A DNA stretch of 64,000 bases from Chitinophaga ginsengisegetis (GTDB taxonomy: Bacteria; Bacteroidota; Bacteroidia; Chitinophagales; Chitinophagaceae). The stretch spans positions 186,001 to 250,000 of the forward strand of contig NZ_FUZZ01000005.1 in NCBI RefSeq assembly GCF_900168065.1. Reading direction: 5' to 3'. The position numbers and the translations under genes were made by a program. The notes beneath the pieces are model-generated. The model searched no databases. It was given only the letters and a program-made list of their open reading frames with translations, and was not told where the DNA came from. Positions within the stretch are counted from its first letter, which is position 1, and each line of letters starts with the position of its first letter. Below are positions 33,674 through 43,172 of this stretch, one piece after another.

Positions 33674-36631
33674 ATGAAAAGAATTTACTTCATTTGCTTA
33701 CTGTTGTTGGGTTTCAGCAGTTGGGCGATTGCACAGACCCGTACCGTGAAAGGGAAGGTGACAGACGCCACTTCCGGCGAGCCACTGCCGCTTGTGAGTG
33801 TTCAGGTTAAAGGCACTACTTCTGGTACACAAACAGATACACATGGGAACTTTAGCCTCCAGGTGCCGGAGGGTAAAAAGACCGAGCTGTTGTTCAGTTA
33901 CATAGGGTATACTGCGGTGACACTGACAGCGGATAATGTCAACATGACAATAAAAATGGAACCAAATAATAAGAAACTGGATGAAATTGTGGTAGTAGGT
34001 TACGGCCTGGTGAAAAAACGGGATCTCACCGGCTCCGTGGTATCAGTAAAAGGAGAAGAACTTAAAAAGGTACCTTCTACCAACGTGATGGAATCTGTAC
34101 AGGGAAAACTACCCGGAGTGGATATCACCCGTAGCAGCGGTGCAGCAGGCGCAAAGGTGAATGTAACGGTGAGAGGTAACCGGTCCATCAAAGCGAGTAA
34201 CGGCCCCTTATACATCGTAGACGGGGTACAGTATGAAAATATACAGGATATTAACCCGAATGATATCCAGTCGATGGAAGTACTGAAAGACGCATCTTCC
34301 ACCGCCATCTATGGTTCCCGCGGCGCTAACGGCGTAATCATGGTTACCACCAAACGCGGTACCTCTGGCAAACCCAGGGTAAATGTCAGCTCTTATGTTG
34401 GTTCGTCTGAAGTAAACGGCTATCCGCGTATGAGTAACGGACCCGAATATACGGCGCTGAAAAGGGAAGCCAACCGTACCACCGGCAGATGGGCCAGCGA
34501 GGCAGATGATTCAAAAATATTCAACGCATTTGAACTGGATGAAATAAAGAATAACCTGTGGGCTAGCTACGCCGACCTCCTGTTACATAAGGGCTTACAA
34601 CAGGACTACCAGGCAGGCATCTCCGGAGGATCAGAAAAAACAAAAGTGTATTTCTCCTTTGATTATTTCAATGAGAAAGGATTATTGAAACTGGATGATC
34701 TTAAACGTTATTCCACCCGTCTGAATATCGATCAAACGATTAATGATGCAATCAAAATAGGCGCACAAAGCCAGATCACCTATTATGAGCAGAGCACCCG
34801 CCGTGATCCGCTTAACCAGGCCAATAAGTACATTCCGCTGGCCATACCTTACGATTCGGCCGGCAACCTGGTATTATTTCCCAACAGCGGCTCGGCTATC
34901 AATCCCCTGGCGGATGAGCAGCCGAATGCTTACCAGAATAATACCCGCACTACGCGCACATTTATCAATGCTTACCTGGAACTTACACCCTTCAGCGGTT
35001 TCATGTTCCGCTCCAACTTTGGTGTAACACTGGAAAATGCGAAACAGGGTGTGTTTGCATCTAAAAACTCTATCGACCGGTCTACCGCTTCTACCTCGCG
35101 GTCGCAGTCGAACGGCAGCACCCGCAGGTACCTCAGCTGGGAAAACGTGGCCACCTATAATAAAACAATCGGTGATCACTCCTTTGGTATTACCGGCGTA
35201 GCCAGCGTACTGTCGGACCAGCGCGACTCTTCACTTATGCAGGGCGAAGGCCAGCTGCTTCCGTCGCAGTTGTACTATGCCATGCAGAACAATGTAAGCG
35301 GTATTGCTGCACGCAGTATGTACCAGTCCAGCAAACTCATTTCCTTCACCGGCCGCCTGAACTATGCGTACAAAGGAAAATACCTGTTGTCGCTCACCGG
35401 CCGCTCCGATGGCTCTTCCAAACTTTCACCGGGCAACAAGTGGGCGTTCTTTCCCTCTGCAGCCGCAGCATGGCGCATCAGCGATGAAGCGTTCATGAAA
35501 TCGCAAACTTTTTTCAGTGATCTGAAACTGAGAGTGAGCTACGGTATTGCCGGTAACGATGCAGTGGACCCTTATTCCACAATGAGCTATCTTACCAAAA
35601 TACCTTTTTCATGGGATGATACCAATGCGGCAATGGCTTACACCATCGGCGACCAGGCAGGCAACAAAGGACTTAAATGGGAACTGTCTGCCACCAAAAA
35701 TATAGGACTCGATTTCGGTATCATCGCTAACAGGATTACCGGTAGCATCGATTATTATGATACGCAAACAAAAGACCTGCTGCTGCAACGTACGCTGCCT
35801 ACTTCTTCCGGTGTGAGCACTGTAGTGCAGAACATTGGTAAAACCCGCAACAGGGGTATTGAAATAGGAATTAATACCACGAACATTTCCACCAGCGATT
35901 TCCGTTGGACTTCCAACATCGTGTACTCCCGCAATAAAGAAGAAATTGTAGCGCTGGCAGATGGAAGCACTAACGATGTAGCCAATGGCTGGTTCATCGG
36001 CTCCCCGGTAAAAGTGTATTACGACTATGAGAAAATGGGTATCTGGCAAACAACAGAAGCTGCTGAAGCTACAAAGTATGGTTACAAACCCGGCGATATC
36101 AAAGTAAAGGACCAGGACGGAAAAGGAACCATCAACACATCCGACCGCATCATACTTGGTGCGCAGGTACCTAAATGGAGCGGTGGTTTCAATAACGATT
36201 TCCGGTACAAAAACTTTGATCTCAACATCTACGTATTTGCCCGTATTGGCCAGTGGATCAATTCCGAGTATGCGGCAAAATACGATCCGCAGGGATTGGA
36301 AAACAGCGCACCGGTAAATTACTGGACCCCGGAAAATCCATCCAACGATTATCCCCGGCCCAATGCCAGTCTTTCCAAAGACGGTACGCCTTTTATCAAA
36401 ACACTGGGGTATAGAGATGGATCTTTTGTAAAGATCCGTAACCTTTCACTCGGATACACTTTCTCCGCTGATGCGTTGAAGTCGTTGCACCTGAGCAGTC
36501 TTCGTTTATACGTTACCGGTAAAAACCTCTTCACTTTCAGCAAAGTAAAAGACTATGACCCGGAAAGGGGAGGCGATCTGAGCAACCCGCTCACCAGGAT
36601 GTATGTGGCAGGAATAAATGTTGAGTTCTAA
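33674..36631 (+). CDS. SusC/RagA-type TonB-dependent outer membrane transporter, pectin locus
   Basis: A 985-aa protein with signal peptide (ICLLLLGFSSWAIAQ), a carboxypeptidase-regulatory-like domain (VKGKVTDATSGEPLPLVSVQ), the TonB box/plug (DEIVVVGYGLVKKRDLTGSV, then GPLYIVDGVQYENIQDINPN and SMEVLKDASSTAIYGSRGAN) and a 22-strand barrel ending in Phe (GINVEF). It imports oligosaccharides across the outer membrane with its SusD partner, 18 nt downstream. It heads an eight-gene operon to 46250, and by gene content the cargo is a galacturonate-containing pectin fragment. Confidence 0.95.
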   Translation: MKRIYFICLLLLGFSSWAIAQTRTVKGKVTDATSGEPLPLVSVQVKGTTSGTQTDTHGNFSLQVPEGKKTELLFSYIGYTAVTLTADNVNMTIKMEPNNKKLDEIVVVGYGLVKKRDLTGSVVSVKGEELKKVPSTNVMESVQGKLPGVDITRSSGAAGAKVNVTVRGNRSIKASNGPLYIVDGVQYENIQDINPNDIQSMEVLKDASSTAIYGSRGANGVIMVTTKRGTSGKPRVNVSSYVGSSEVNGYPRMSNGPEYTALKREANRTTGRWASEADDSKIFNAFELDEIKNNLWASYADLLLHKGLQQDYQAGISGGSEKTKVYFSFDYFNEKGLLKLDDLKRYSTRLNIDQTINDAIKIGAQSQITYYEQSTRRDPLNQANKYIPLAIPYDSAGNLVLFPNSGSAINPLADEQPNAYQNNTRTTRTFINAYLELTPFSGFMFRSNFGVTLENAKQGVFASKNSIDRSTASTSRSQSNGSTRRYLSWENVATYNKTIGDHSFGITGVASVLSDQRDSSLMQGEGQLLPSQLYYAMQNNVSGIAARSMYQSSKLISFTGRLNYAYKGKYLLSLTGRSDGSSKLSPGNKWAFFPSAAAAWRISDEAFMKSQTFFSDLKLRVSYGIAGNDAVDPYSTMSYLTKIPFSWDDTNAAMAYTIGDQAGNKGLKWELSATKNIGLDFGIIANRITGSIDYYDTQTKDLLLQRTLPTSSGVSTVVQNIGKTRNRGIEIGINTTNISTSDFRWTSNIVYSRNKEEIVALADGSTNDVANGWFIGSPVKVYYDYEKMGIWQTTEAAEATKYGYKPGDIKVKDQDGKGTINTSDRIILGAQVPKWSGGFNNDFRYKNFDLNIYVFARIGQWINSEYAAKYDPQGLENSAPVNYWTPENPSNDYPRPNASLSKDGTPFIKTLGYRDGSFVKIRNLSLGYTFSADALKSLHLSSLRLYVTGKNLFTFSKVKDYDPERGGDLSNPLTRMYVAGINVEF

Positions 36632-36649
36632 TTTCTAAAAAAAGTAACA

Positions 36650-38290
36650 ATGACACCCACTATAAATAAGTACCTCATCATATTGTGTATGGCCGCCGGC
36701 AGCCTTGCCGGATGCAACAAGCAACTGGAAGAATACAATCCCGGCGGCACTACCACCGATGCTGTATACTCCACCCCGGAAGGTTTTGAAACACTGGTAA
36801 ACGCAGCGTATACCTATAACCGTTGGTGGTATGGAAAAGAAGAAGGATACAGCATGGCCGAAATGGGCACCGATATATGGACCAGCGGCACCGGCGATAA
36901 GTACCCGGATATGACCAACTACAACAACCTGCAGGCCAGCAATTCCGTGATGAGCGCTTTATGGAAACAGCTGTATGCAGCGATCAATTTGTGTAACGCG
37001 GGCATCACACGTATAGATGGCGCCGGGTTAACGCCGGAGAGAAAAGCCATACGCAGCGCCGAATTACATTTCCTCCGCGCCTTTTACTACTGGCATATTG
37101 TGGAAACCTGGGGGCCTGTCCATTTTACCCTTATCGAAACTTCAGGCGTAGTAACTACTGCCAACCGCACACCCGTAGATACTTTCTATGCGCAAATCTT
37201 CCGCGACCTGGGAGAAGCAGTGAATAACCTGCCTGCTACTACATCCGACTATGGCCGTGTAACCAAGCCCGCTGCAGAAGCTTTCCTGGCAAGGATGTAT
37301 CTCACCCGCGGCATGAACCAGCAGGCTGCTGACCTGGCAGACAAAGTGATTAACAGTTATGGCTACACGCTGTTACCCAAATATGCAGATCTCTGGCGTA
37401 TGGATAACCTGCAGAATAAAGAAGTGATCTGGGCTGTAAACTATATGAAGAACCTGGTGTTTGACGACCGCACCGATGCTACGCTGTTTCCTAACGGGCA
37501 CTCACGTGGCGCCAACAACGCACACATGCTGTTTGCCATGAAGTACGATGACCTGCCGGGTATGCAGCGCGATATCCTTAACCAACGCCCTTTTAACCGG
37601 TATATGCCCACGCTGTTCCTGTTAAACCTGTTCAACGAAAATGCAGATGCACGTTACGAAGGTTCTTTCAAACAGGTGTGGTATTGCAATAATCTCAAAA
37701 CAGCGCCTAACGGTATGAAGCTGGGTGATACCGCTATCTATTGCAGTAAATATGTACTGCCCGCTTCCACCAAATACCGGATCTACGACAGGAACGCCGT
37801 ATATACAGAAAATGGCGGCGGAAAAGACCGCACCCGTTATGTATCCCTGGATAAATTCGACGATCCCACACGGGCATCCATGAACGAAGAACAAAGCGCG
37901 CGGGACGCATTTATTATCCGCCTCGCGGAAATGTATCTCATTGCAGCAGAAGCACAGTTCAAGCTGGGCAATTCAGCTAAGGCGGCAGAGTATATCAATG
38001 TAATCCGCAAACGGGCTGCCATCACAGGGCATGAAGCAGAGATGGTGATAACCGCCGCAGATATCAGTCTCGACTTTATCCTCGATGAAAGAGCGCGGGA
38101 GCTGGCCGGTGAACAACTGCGCTGGTTTGATCTGAAGCGTACCGGTAAACTGGCTGAGCGGATTGCGCTGCATAACCCGGATGCCAAAGTATATTTCCAG
38201 TCGTATCATACCGTGCGGCCTATTCCGCAGGATCAGATCGACGCCGTAACAAATAAAGACGAGTTTAAGCAGAACGATAAATATAACTAA
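36650..38290 (+). CDS. SusD/RagB-type surface glycan-binding lipoprotein, pectin locus
   Basis: A 546-aa lipoprotein (signal IILCMAAGSLAGC, lipid Cys22) of the SusD family, with the N-terminal SusD-like part (LEEYNPGGTTTDAVYSTPEG) and TPR-like helices, then the C-terminal RagB/SusD part (RLAEMYLIAAEAQFKLGNSA, then RARELAGEQLRWFDLKRTGK). It sits on SusC as a lid and binds the glycan. Its stop codon overlaps the next start (TAATG), so translation of the two is coupled. Confidence 0.94.
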   Translation: MTPTINKYLIILCMAAGSLAGCNKQLEEYNPGGTTTDAVYSTPEGFETLVNAAYTYNRWWYGKEEGYSMAEMGTDIWTSGTGDKYPDMTNYNNLQASNSVMSALWKQLYAAINLCNAGITRIDGAGLTPERKAIRSAELHFLRAFYYWHIVETWGPVHFTLIETSGVVTTANRTPVDTFYAQIFRDLGEAVNNLPATTSDYGRVTKPAAEAFLARMYLTRGMNQQAADLADKVINSYGYTLLPKYADLWRMDNLQNKEVIWAVNYMKNLVFDDRTDATLFPNGHSRGANNAHMLFAMKYDDLPGMQRDILNQRPFNRYMPTLFLLNLFNENADARYEGSFKQVWYCNNLKTAPNGMKLGDTAIYCSKYVLPASTKYRIYDRNAVYTENGGGKDRTRYVSLDKFDDPTRASMNEEQSARDAFIIRLAEMYLIAAEAQFKLGNSAKAAEYINVIRKRAAITGHEAEMVITAADISLDFILDERARELAGEQLRWFDLKRTGKLAERIALHNPDAKVYFQSYHTVRPIPQDQIDAVTNKDEFKQNDKYN

Positions 38291-40521
38291 TGAAGATTCT
38301 TCAGATACTTTTATTATCATTATTGGGACTGGCGCCAGCCGGTCCCAAACCCGCTATATTCATGATCGGTGATTCCACCATGGCCAACAAGCCACTGGAA
38401 GATAATCCTGAACGCGGCTGGGGACAATTGTTTCCGCAATTCTTTGAAAAGGATATCATCATAAAAAACTATGCAGTTAACGGAAGAAGTACCAAAAGCT
38501 TTATCGATGAACATCGCTGGGATAGCGTGTTAGCGCAACTGAAACCCGGCGATTGGGTGATGATCCAGTTTGGCCACAACGATGGAAAGATCAGTGACAC
38601 TACCCGTTATGCAGCGCCGGAAGGAGCGTACAAAACCAACCTGGAGCGCTTTGTAAAAGAAGCCCGCGCCAAAGGCGCCCATCCGTTGCTTATTACACCG
38701 GTAGCGCGCCGTAAGTTTACCAATGGAGTTTTGGAAGATACCCACGGCGCTTATCCTGCAGTGGTAAGGTCCATAGCAAATGCGATGCAGGTGCCGTTGG
38801 TTGATCTGCAACACAGTAGCGCTGCTTTACTGACTAAAGAGGGGGAAGCTGCGTCGCAAAAGATGTTCCGCACTACACCGCCGGGCCACTATAATACGCT
38901 GCCACAGGGTATTACAGACAATACCCATTTTTCTGCCTATGGCGCTGCAAAAATAGCTGCGCTCGTAGCCGGGGAAATCCGGGAAAAGAAATTGCCGCTT
39001 GCTGCGTACCTGCAAACAACTCCTTTTGAAGGGAAATATAGCTATGAGCTGCCGGTGATCTATGAACCTCATTTCAGGAAAGATACTTTTACGATCGCTT
39101 CTTTTGGTGCTAAAGCAGATGGTGTTACGTTAAACAGTACAGCTATCAACGAAGCAATTACCGCGTGCAATAACAAAGGTGGCGGTGTGGTATTGGTGCC
39201 ACCGGGCCTTTGGCTCACGGGCCCAATCGTGTTAAAAAGCAATGTGAATCTTCACCTGTCGAAGAACGCGGTATTGCAGTTCACTACCGACTTCGACCAG
39301 TATCCGCTTATCAGCACTACGTATGAAGGGCTTGCGGCCGTGCGTTGCCAGCCGCCCGTTTCTGCCAGCAACCAGGAAAATATAGCCGTTACCGGTAGTG
39401 GTATCCTTGATGGCGGCGGCGACGCCTGGCGCATGGTGAAGAAGACCAAACTCACCGCCACGCAATGGGAAAACCTGGTAGCCTCCGGTGGCCTGGTTGG
39501 CCCTGATAGTGTTACCTGGTACCCTTCACAGTCATCTTATCTCGGCTCCAAAACTAACCTGGCAGGGGTAATCACCCCCGGCAGTAAAATAGCCGATTAC
39601 GCAGGTATCAAAGATTATCTCCGGCCAAATATGGTGAGCATTGCCTCCTGTAAAAATGTACTGCTGGAAGGGGTTACCTTCCAGAATTCACCGGCATGGT
39701 GCCTGCATCCGCTGCTCTGCGAAAACATCACCCTGCGTGGCGTGTATGTTAAAAACCCCTGGTACGCACAAAATGGCGATGGGGTAGACCTTGAATCATG
39801 CAGCGGCGCACAGATCCTCGACTGCACCTTTGATGTAGGCGATGATGGTATTTGTATCAAATCCGGCCGCGATGAGCAGGGACGTAAACGTGGTAAACCT
39901 ACCGAAAATGTTATCGTGCAAAACTGCACGGTATACCACGCGCATGGCGGCTTTGTAATAGGCAGCGAAATGTCTGGTGGCGCCCGTAATATTTATGTAT
40001 CCGATTGTTCGTTCCTGGGTACCGATATCGGGCTGCGTTTCAAAACGGCCCGTGGCCGCGGAGGAATCGTGGAAGACATTTATGCTGCCAACATCAACAT
40101 GAAAGATATTCCGGGGGAAGCCATCCTGTTTGATATGTACTATGCCGCCAAAGATCCGGTGCCGCTGGCTGGCGAAAAGAGAGTGGCTCCCCGCGTGGAA
40201 ACGCTGCCGGTTACAGCAGCTACGCCCCGGTTCCGTAATTTTTATATGAACAACATCGTATGCTACGGTGCAAAAAAGGCGGTGTTCATACGCGGCCTGC
40301 CGGAAATGCCGGTCAGCAATATTCACCTGCGTAACCTGGTGATCAAAGCGGATGAAGGCATCCAATGCCTGGAAGCAGAAAACGTGCATTTCAATAATGT
40401 ATACCTGCTTACGTCTTCCGGCAAACCACCGGTGGAAACACGCAATACAAAAAACATCACACTCGACAGTTGCCGTTACCGCGATACTAAAACCAAATCA
40501 ACGGAAGATCATGCGTTTTAA
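38290..40521 (+). CDS. Bifunctional rhamnogalacturonan acetylesterase (CE12) - polygalacturonase (GH28) fusion
   Basis: A 743-aa two-enzyme protein with a short signal peptide. Residues about 20-235 are a CE12 SGNH esterase: GDSTM (Ser29), GHND (Asn97) and DNTHFS (Asp210, His213). Residues about 265-720 are a GH28 right-handed beta helix starting at ASFGAKADGVTLNS, with NGD (Asn495, Asp497), GDD (Asp518, Asp519) and HGG (His552). It would remove acetyl groups and cut galacturonan or rhamnogalacturonan backbones. The start overlaps the SusD stop and the end overlaps the GH105 gene by 11 nt. Confidence 0.9.
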   Translation: MKILQILLLSLLGLAPAGPKPAIFMIGDSTMANKPLEDNPERGWGQLFPQFFEKDIIIKNYAVNGRSTKSFIDEHRWDSVLAQLKPGDWVMIQFGHNDGKISDTTRYAAPEGAYKTNLERFVKEARAKGAHPLLITPVARRKFTNGVLEDTHGAYPAVVRSIANAMQVPLVDLQHSSAALLTKEGEAASQKMFRTTPPGHYNTLPQGITDNTHFSAYGAAKIAALVAGEIREKKLPLAAYLQTTPFEGKYSYELPVIYEPHFRKDTFTIASFGAKADGVTLNSTAINEAITACNNKGGGVVLVPPGLWLTGPIVLKSNVNLHLSKNAVLQFTTDFDQYPLISTTYEGLAAVRCQPPVSASNQENIAVTGSGILDGGGDAWRMVKKTKLTATQWENLVASGGLVGPDSVTWYPSQSSYLGSKTNLAGVITPGSKIADYAGIKDYLRPNMVSIASCKNVLLEGVTFQNSPAWCLHPLLCENITLRGVYVKNPWYAQNGDGVDLESCSGAQILDCTFDVGDDGICIKSGRDEQGRKRGKPTENVIVQNCTVYHAHGGFVIGSEMSGGARNIYVSDCSFLGTDIGLRFKTARGRGGIVEDIYAANINMKDIPGEAILFDMYYAAKDPVPLAGEKRVAPRVETLPVTAATPRFRNFYMNNIVCYGAKKAVFIRGLPEMPVSNIHLRNLVIKADEGIQCLEAENVHFNNVYLLTSSGKPPVETRNTKNITLDSCRYRDTKTKSTEDHAF

Positions 40522-41683
40522 AAAATCATTACTCTCCTCTGCATTGCTGCTTATCGTTTCACTCACACAGGCACAAACCGGTGCGGCCGGTATGGCGGCA
40601 ACGGTGATGCGCATCTGGAAAGACTCGCTGGAAATACAGCCCGGCAGACCGGTCCGGTGGTCGTACGACCAGGGCGTGATCCTGGAAGGATTCACCGGCT
40701 TATGGAAAAGAACAGGTAACCAGGAATATTTCAGGTACATGCAAAAGAGCATGGATCATTTTGTGGATACTAACGGTAACATTCATACGTACCAGCTGGA
40801 AGATTACAATATTGATAATGTTAAAAACGGCCGGATACTGCTAACGCTTTATAAGGCCACCAAAAATAATAAGTATAAGATCGCTGCAGATCACCTGCGG
40901 GAGCAGCTGCGGGGACAACCCCGCACAAACAACGGCGGCTTCTGGCATAAAAAGCGCTATCCCTGGCAGATGTGGCTGGATGGACTTTACATGGGCGAAC
41001 CTTTTTATGCAGAGTATGCCGTGCTCACCGGGGAAACCGGCGCCTTCCGGGACATTACCCGGCAGTTTGTACTGATGGAGCAGCACGCACGTGATTCCCG
41101 TACGGGCCTGTTATATCACGCGTGGGATGAATCAAAAGAGCAGCGCTGGGCCAATAAAACCACGGGGCAGTCGCCGCACTTCTGGGGCCGCGCTATGGGC
41201 TGGTATGCTATGGCGCTGGTAGATGCGCTGGAATATTATCCGGCTGGTGACCCTGGAAAGGACAGTCTCATTGCTATTTTAAACCGTACCGCTGCCGCTG
41301 TAAAAAAATACCAGGACGCCAAAACCGGCTGCTGGTACCAGGTGCTGGACAAAGGCGACAGTACAGGCAACTATGTAGAAGCCTCCGCCTCCTGCATGTT
41401 CGTATATGCGTTGGCGAAAGGCATGCGTTTGGGGTATCTGCCAGCAAGCTACCGCGGGGTAGCGGAGAAAGGATACAAAGGCATCCTGAAACAGTTTATC
41501 CGTAAAAACCCGGAAGGGGATATCACCCTGAGCGGCACTGTAAGCGTGGCCGGGCTTGGCGGAGATCCCTATCGTGATGGCAGCTATGCTTATTATCTCA
41601 GCGAAAAGGTGATCGATAACGATCCTAAAGGCGTAGGGGCCTATATATTGGCCGCTAATGAAATGGAAATGATGACTAAATAA
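40511..41683 (+). CDS. GH105 unsaturated rhamnogalacturonyl hydrolase (YteR/YesR-like), secreted
   Basis: The start at 40511 (MRFKKSLLSSALLLIVSL) gives a signal peptide and 390 aa; it overlaps the CE12-GH28 gene by 11 nt. The alpha/alpha barrel shows the GH105 motifs QLEDYNIDNVKNGRILL, WHKKRYPWQMWLDGLYMGEP with the catalytic Asp157, and SPHFWGRAMGWYAMALVDAL. It hydrates and cleaves the terminal unsaturated galacturonyl unit from lyase-made oligomers. Since no polysaccharide lyase is in the window, lyase products would come from elsewhere. Confidence 0.92.
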   Translation: MRFKKSLLSSALLLIVSLTQAQTGAAGMAATVMRIWKDSLEIQPGRPVRWSYDQGVILEGFTGLWKRTGNQEYFRYMQKSMDHFVDTNGNIHTYQLEDYNIDNVKNGRILLTLYKATKNNKYKIAADHLREQLRGQPRTNNGGFWHKKRYPWQMWLDGLYMGEPFYAEYAVLTGETGAFRDITRQFVLMEQHARDSRTGLLYHAWDESKEQRWANKTTGQSPHFWGRAMGWYAMALVDALEYYPAGDPGKDSLIAILNRTAAAVKKYQDAKTGCWYQVLDKGDSTGNYVEASASCMFVYALAKGMRLGYLPASYRGVAEKGYKGILKQFIRKNPEGDITLSGTVSVAGLGGDPYRDGSYAYYLSEKVIDNDPKGVGAYILAANEMEMMTK

Positions 41684-41690
41684 TGTGGAT

Positions 41691-43154
41691 ATGAAACTTT
41701 CAAAAGAATTACTGGCACGGCTGCACGAAAATGATGCGCTGCAGGTTCCGGCAGAAGCGTGCTTTACGCTGCCCGAAAAAGTGCTGCAATTTGGAACAGG
41801 CGTATTGCTGAGGGGACTACCCGGTTTTTTCATAGACAAAGCCAATAAGCAGGGTTTGTTTAATGGCAGGATAGTGGTAGTGAAATCAACGGACAAAGGC
41901 AGTACCGCTGCTTTCGATGAACAGGATAACCTTTATACACAGTGCATCCGGGGCATTGACGGTGGGAAACCGGTATCGGAAAATATTATTAACGCCAGCA
42001 TCAGCAGGGTGCTGACAGCCGCCACCCAATGGAACGATATCATGGATTGCGCTGCCAGTCCGCATATGCAGGTAGTAATATCCAATACCACTGAAGTAGG
42101 TATTGTGTATGTGGAAGAAAGCATTCATGCCACACCGCCGGCATCTTTCCCGGGTAAACTGCTGGCTTTCCTCTATCGTCGCTATCAGCATTTTAAGGGA
42201 GATGCCACCAAAGGAATGGTGATCATCCCTACAGAACTGATCCCGGACAACGGAAGCAAACTCCGGGAAATCCTGTTGCAGCTGAGCGCATTTAATCAGC
42301 TGGAAGAAGGCTTTATACACTGGCTTACCAACAATAACTATTGCTGTAATTCACTGGTGGATTGTATTGTGCCCGGTGCTGCCGACATCGCATTAGGTTA
42401 TGAGGATGAACTCCTGATCATGACCGAAGTATACCGGTTATGGGCCATTGAAACCAACAGTGAGCACGTAAGAAAGATATTATCTTTCAGCGAAGCAGAT
42501 GCCGGCGTGGTACTGTCGCCCGACATTAATGTATTCCGCGAGCTGAAGCTCCGTTTACTCAACGGCACGCATACCCTCAGCTGCGGACTGGCCTTCCTGG
42601 CCGGGCATGAAACCGTGAAGGCTGCCATGAATGATGAAGCAATGGCCGCCTATATGGAAGGGCTGATGATGCATGAAATTATCCCTGCTATAACAGACAT
42701 CCATATACGTAACGACGCCGCTATCCGTTTCGCGGGCGCCGTGCTGGACCGCTTCCGCAACCCGGCTATTGAACACAAGTGGTTAAGCATTTGCAGTCAG
42801 TATACGGCGAAGTTAAGAATGCGGGTATTGCCGGTACTGTTGCAATACCACCGGCGTACAGCACATGTACCGGCACTGATGGCGCTGGGTTTTGCAGCGC
42901 ATGCGTTGTTTATGCGCGGTGGCAGTAACTATACTATCACAGATGAACAGGCCGCCTGGTATGCGGCGCAGTGGCAGCAGCATACGCCGGAGGATGTGAT
43001 AAAAAACTCCTTCAGCAATGAGGCCATATGGGGATATAACCTGGCCACCATTCCTGGTTTCGCACAGCTGATTACCACGATGCTGAAAGCATTAATGGAA
43101 CAGGGCGTAGCTGTTTATCTTGAAAAAATAGCAGCAGAAATAGCGGTATCGTAA
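41691..43154 (+). CDS. uxaB: Tagaturonate reductase (altronate oxidoreductase)
   Basis: The ATG at 41691 (MKLSKELLARLHEND) gives 487 aa; a GTG at 41685 is in frame. It is a mannitol-dehydrogenase-fold, NADH-dependent enzyme: VLQFGTGVLLRGLPGFFIDK is the Rossmann motif, then VISNTTEVGIVYVEES and MVIIPTELIPDNGSKL, typical of UxaB. It reduces D-tagaturonate to D-altronate in the cytoplasm, the second step of galacturonate catabolism after UxaC. It is 7 nt from GH105 and 18 nt from uxaA, so the pathway is transcribed with the import genes. Confidence 0.93.
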   Translation: MKLSKELLARLHENDALQVPAEACFTLPEKVLQFGTGVLLRGLPGFFIDKANKQGLFNGRIVVVKSTDKGSTAAFDEQDNLYTQCIRGIDGGKPVSENIINASISRVLTAATQWNDIMDCAASPHMQVVISNTTEVGIVYVEESIHATPPASFPGKLLAFLYRRYQHFKGDATKGMVIIPTELIPDNGSKLREILLQLSAFNQLEEGFIHWLTNNNYCCNSLVDCIVPGAADIALGYEDELLIMTEVYRLWAIETNSEHVRKILSFSEADAGVVLSPDINVFRELKLRLLNGTHTLSCGLAFLAGHETVKAAMNDEAMAAYMEGLMMHEIIPAITDIHIRNDAAIRFAGAVLDRFRNPAIEHKWLSICSQYTAKLRMRVLPVLLQYHRRTAHVPALMALGFAAHALFMRGGSNYTITDEQAAWYAAQWQQHTPEDVIKNSFSNEAIWGYNLATIPGFAQLITTMLKALMEQGVAVYLEKIAAEIAVS

Positions 43155-43172
43155 AATTTTAAGGATAGATAA

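Noticed and set aside
40352..40510. 53-residue N-terminal extension of the GH105 protein
   Set aside because: It overlaps the end of the CE12-GH28 frame and would bury a good signal peptide that starts at 40511.
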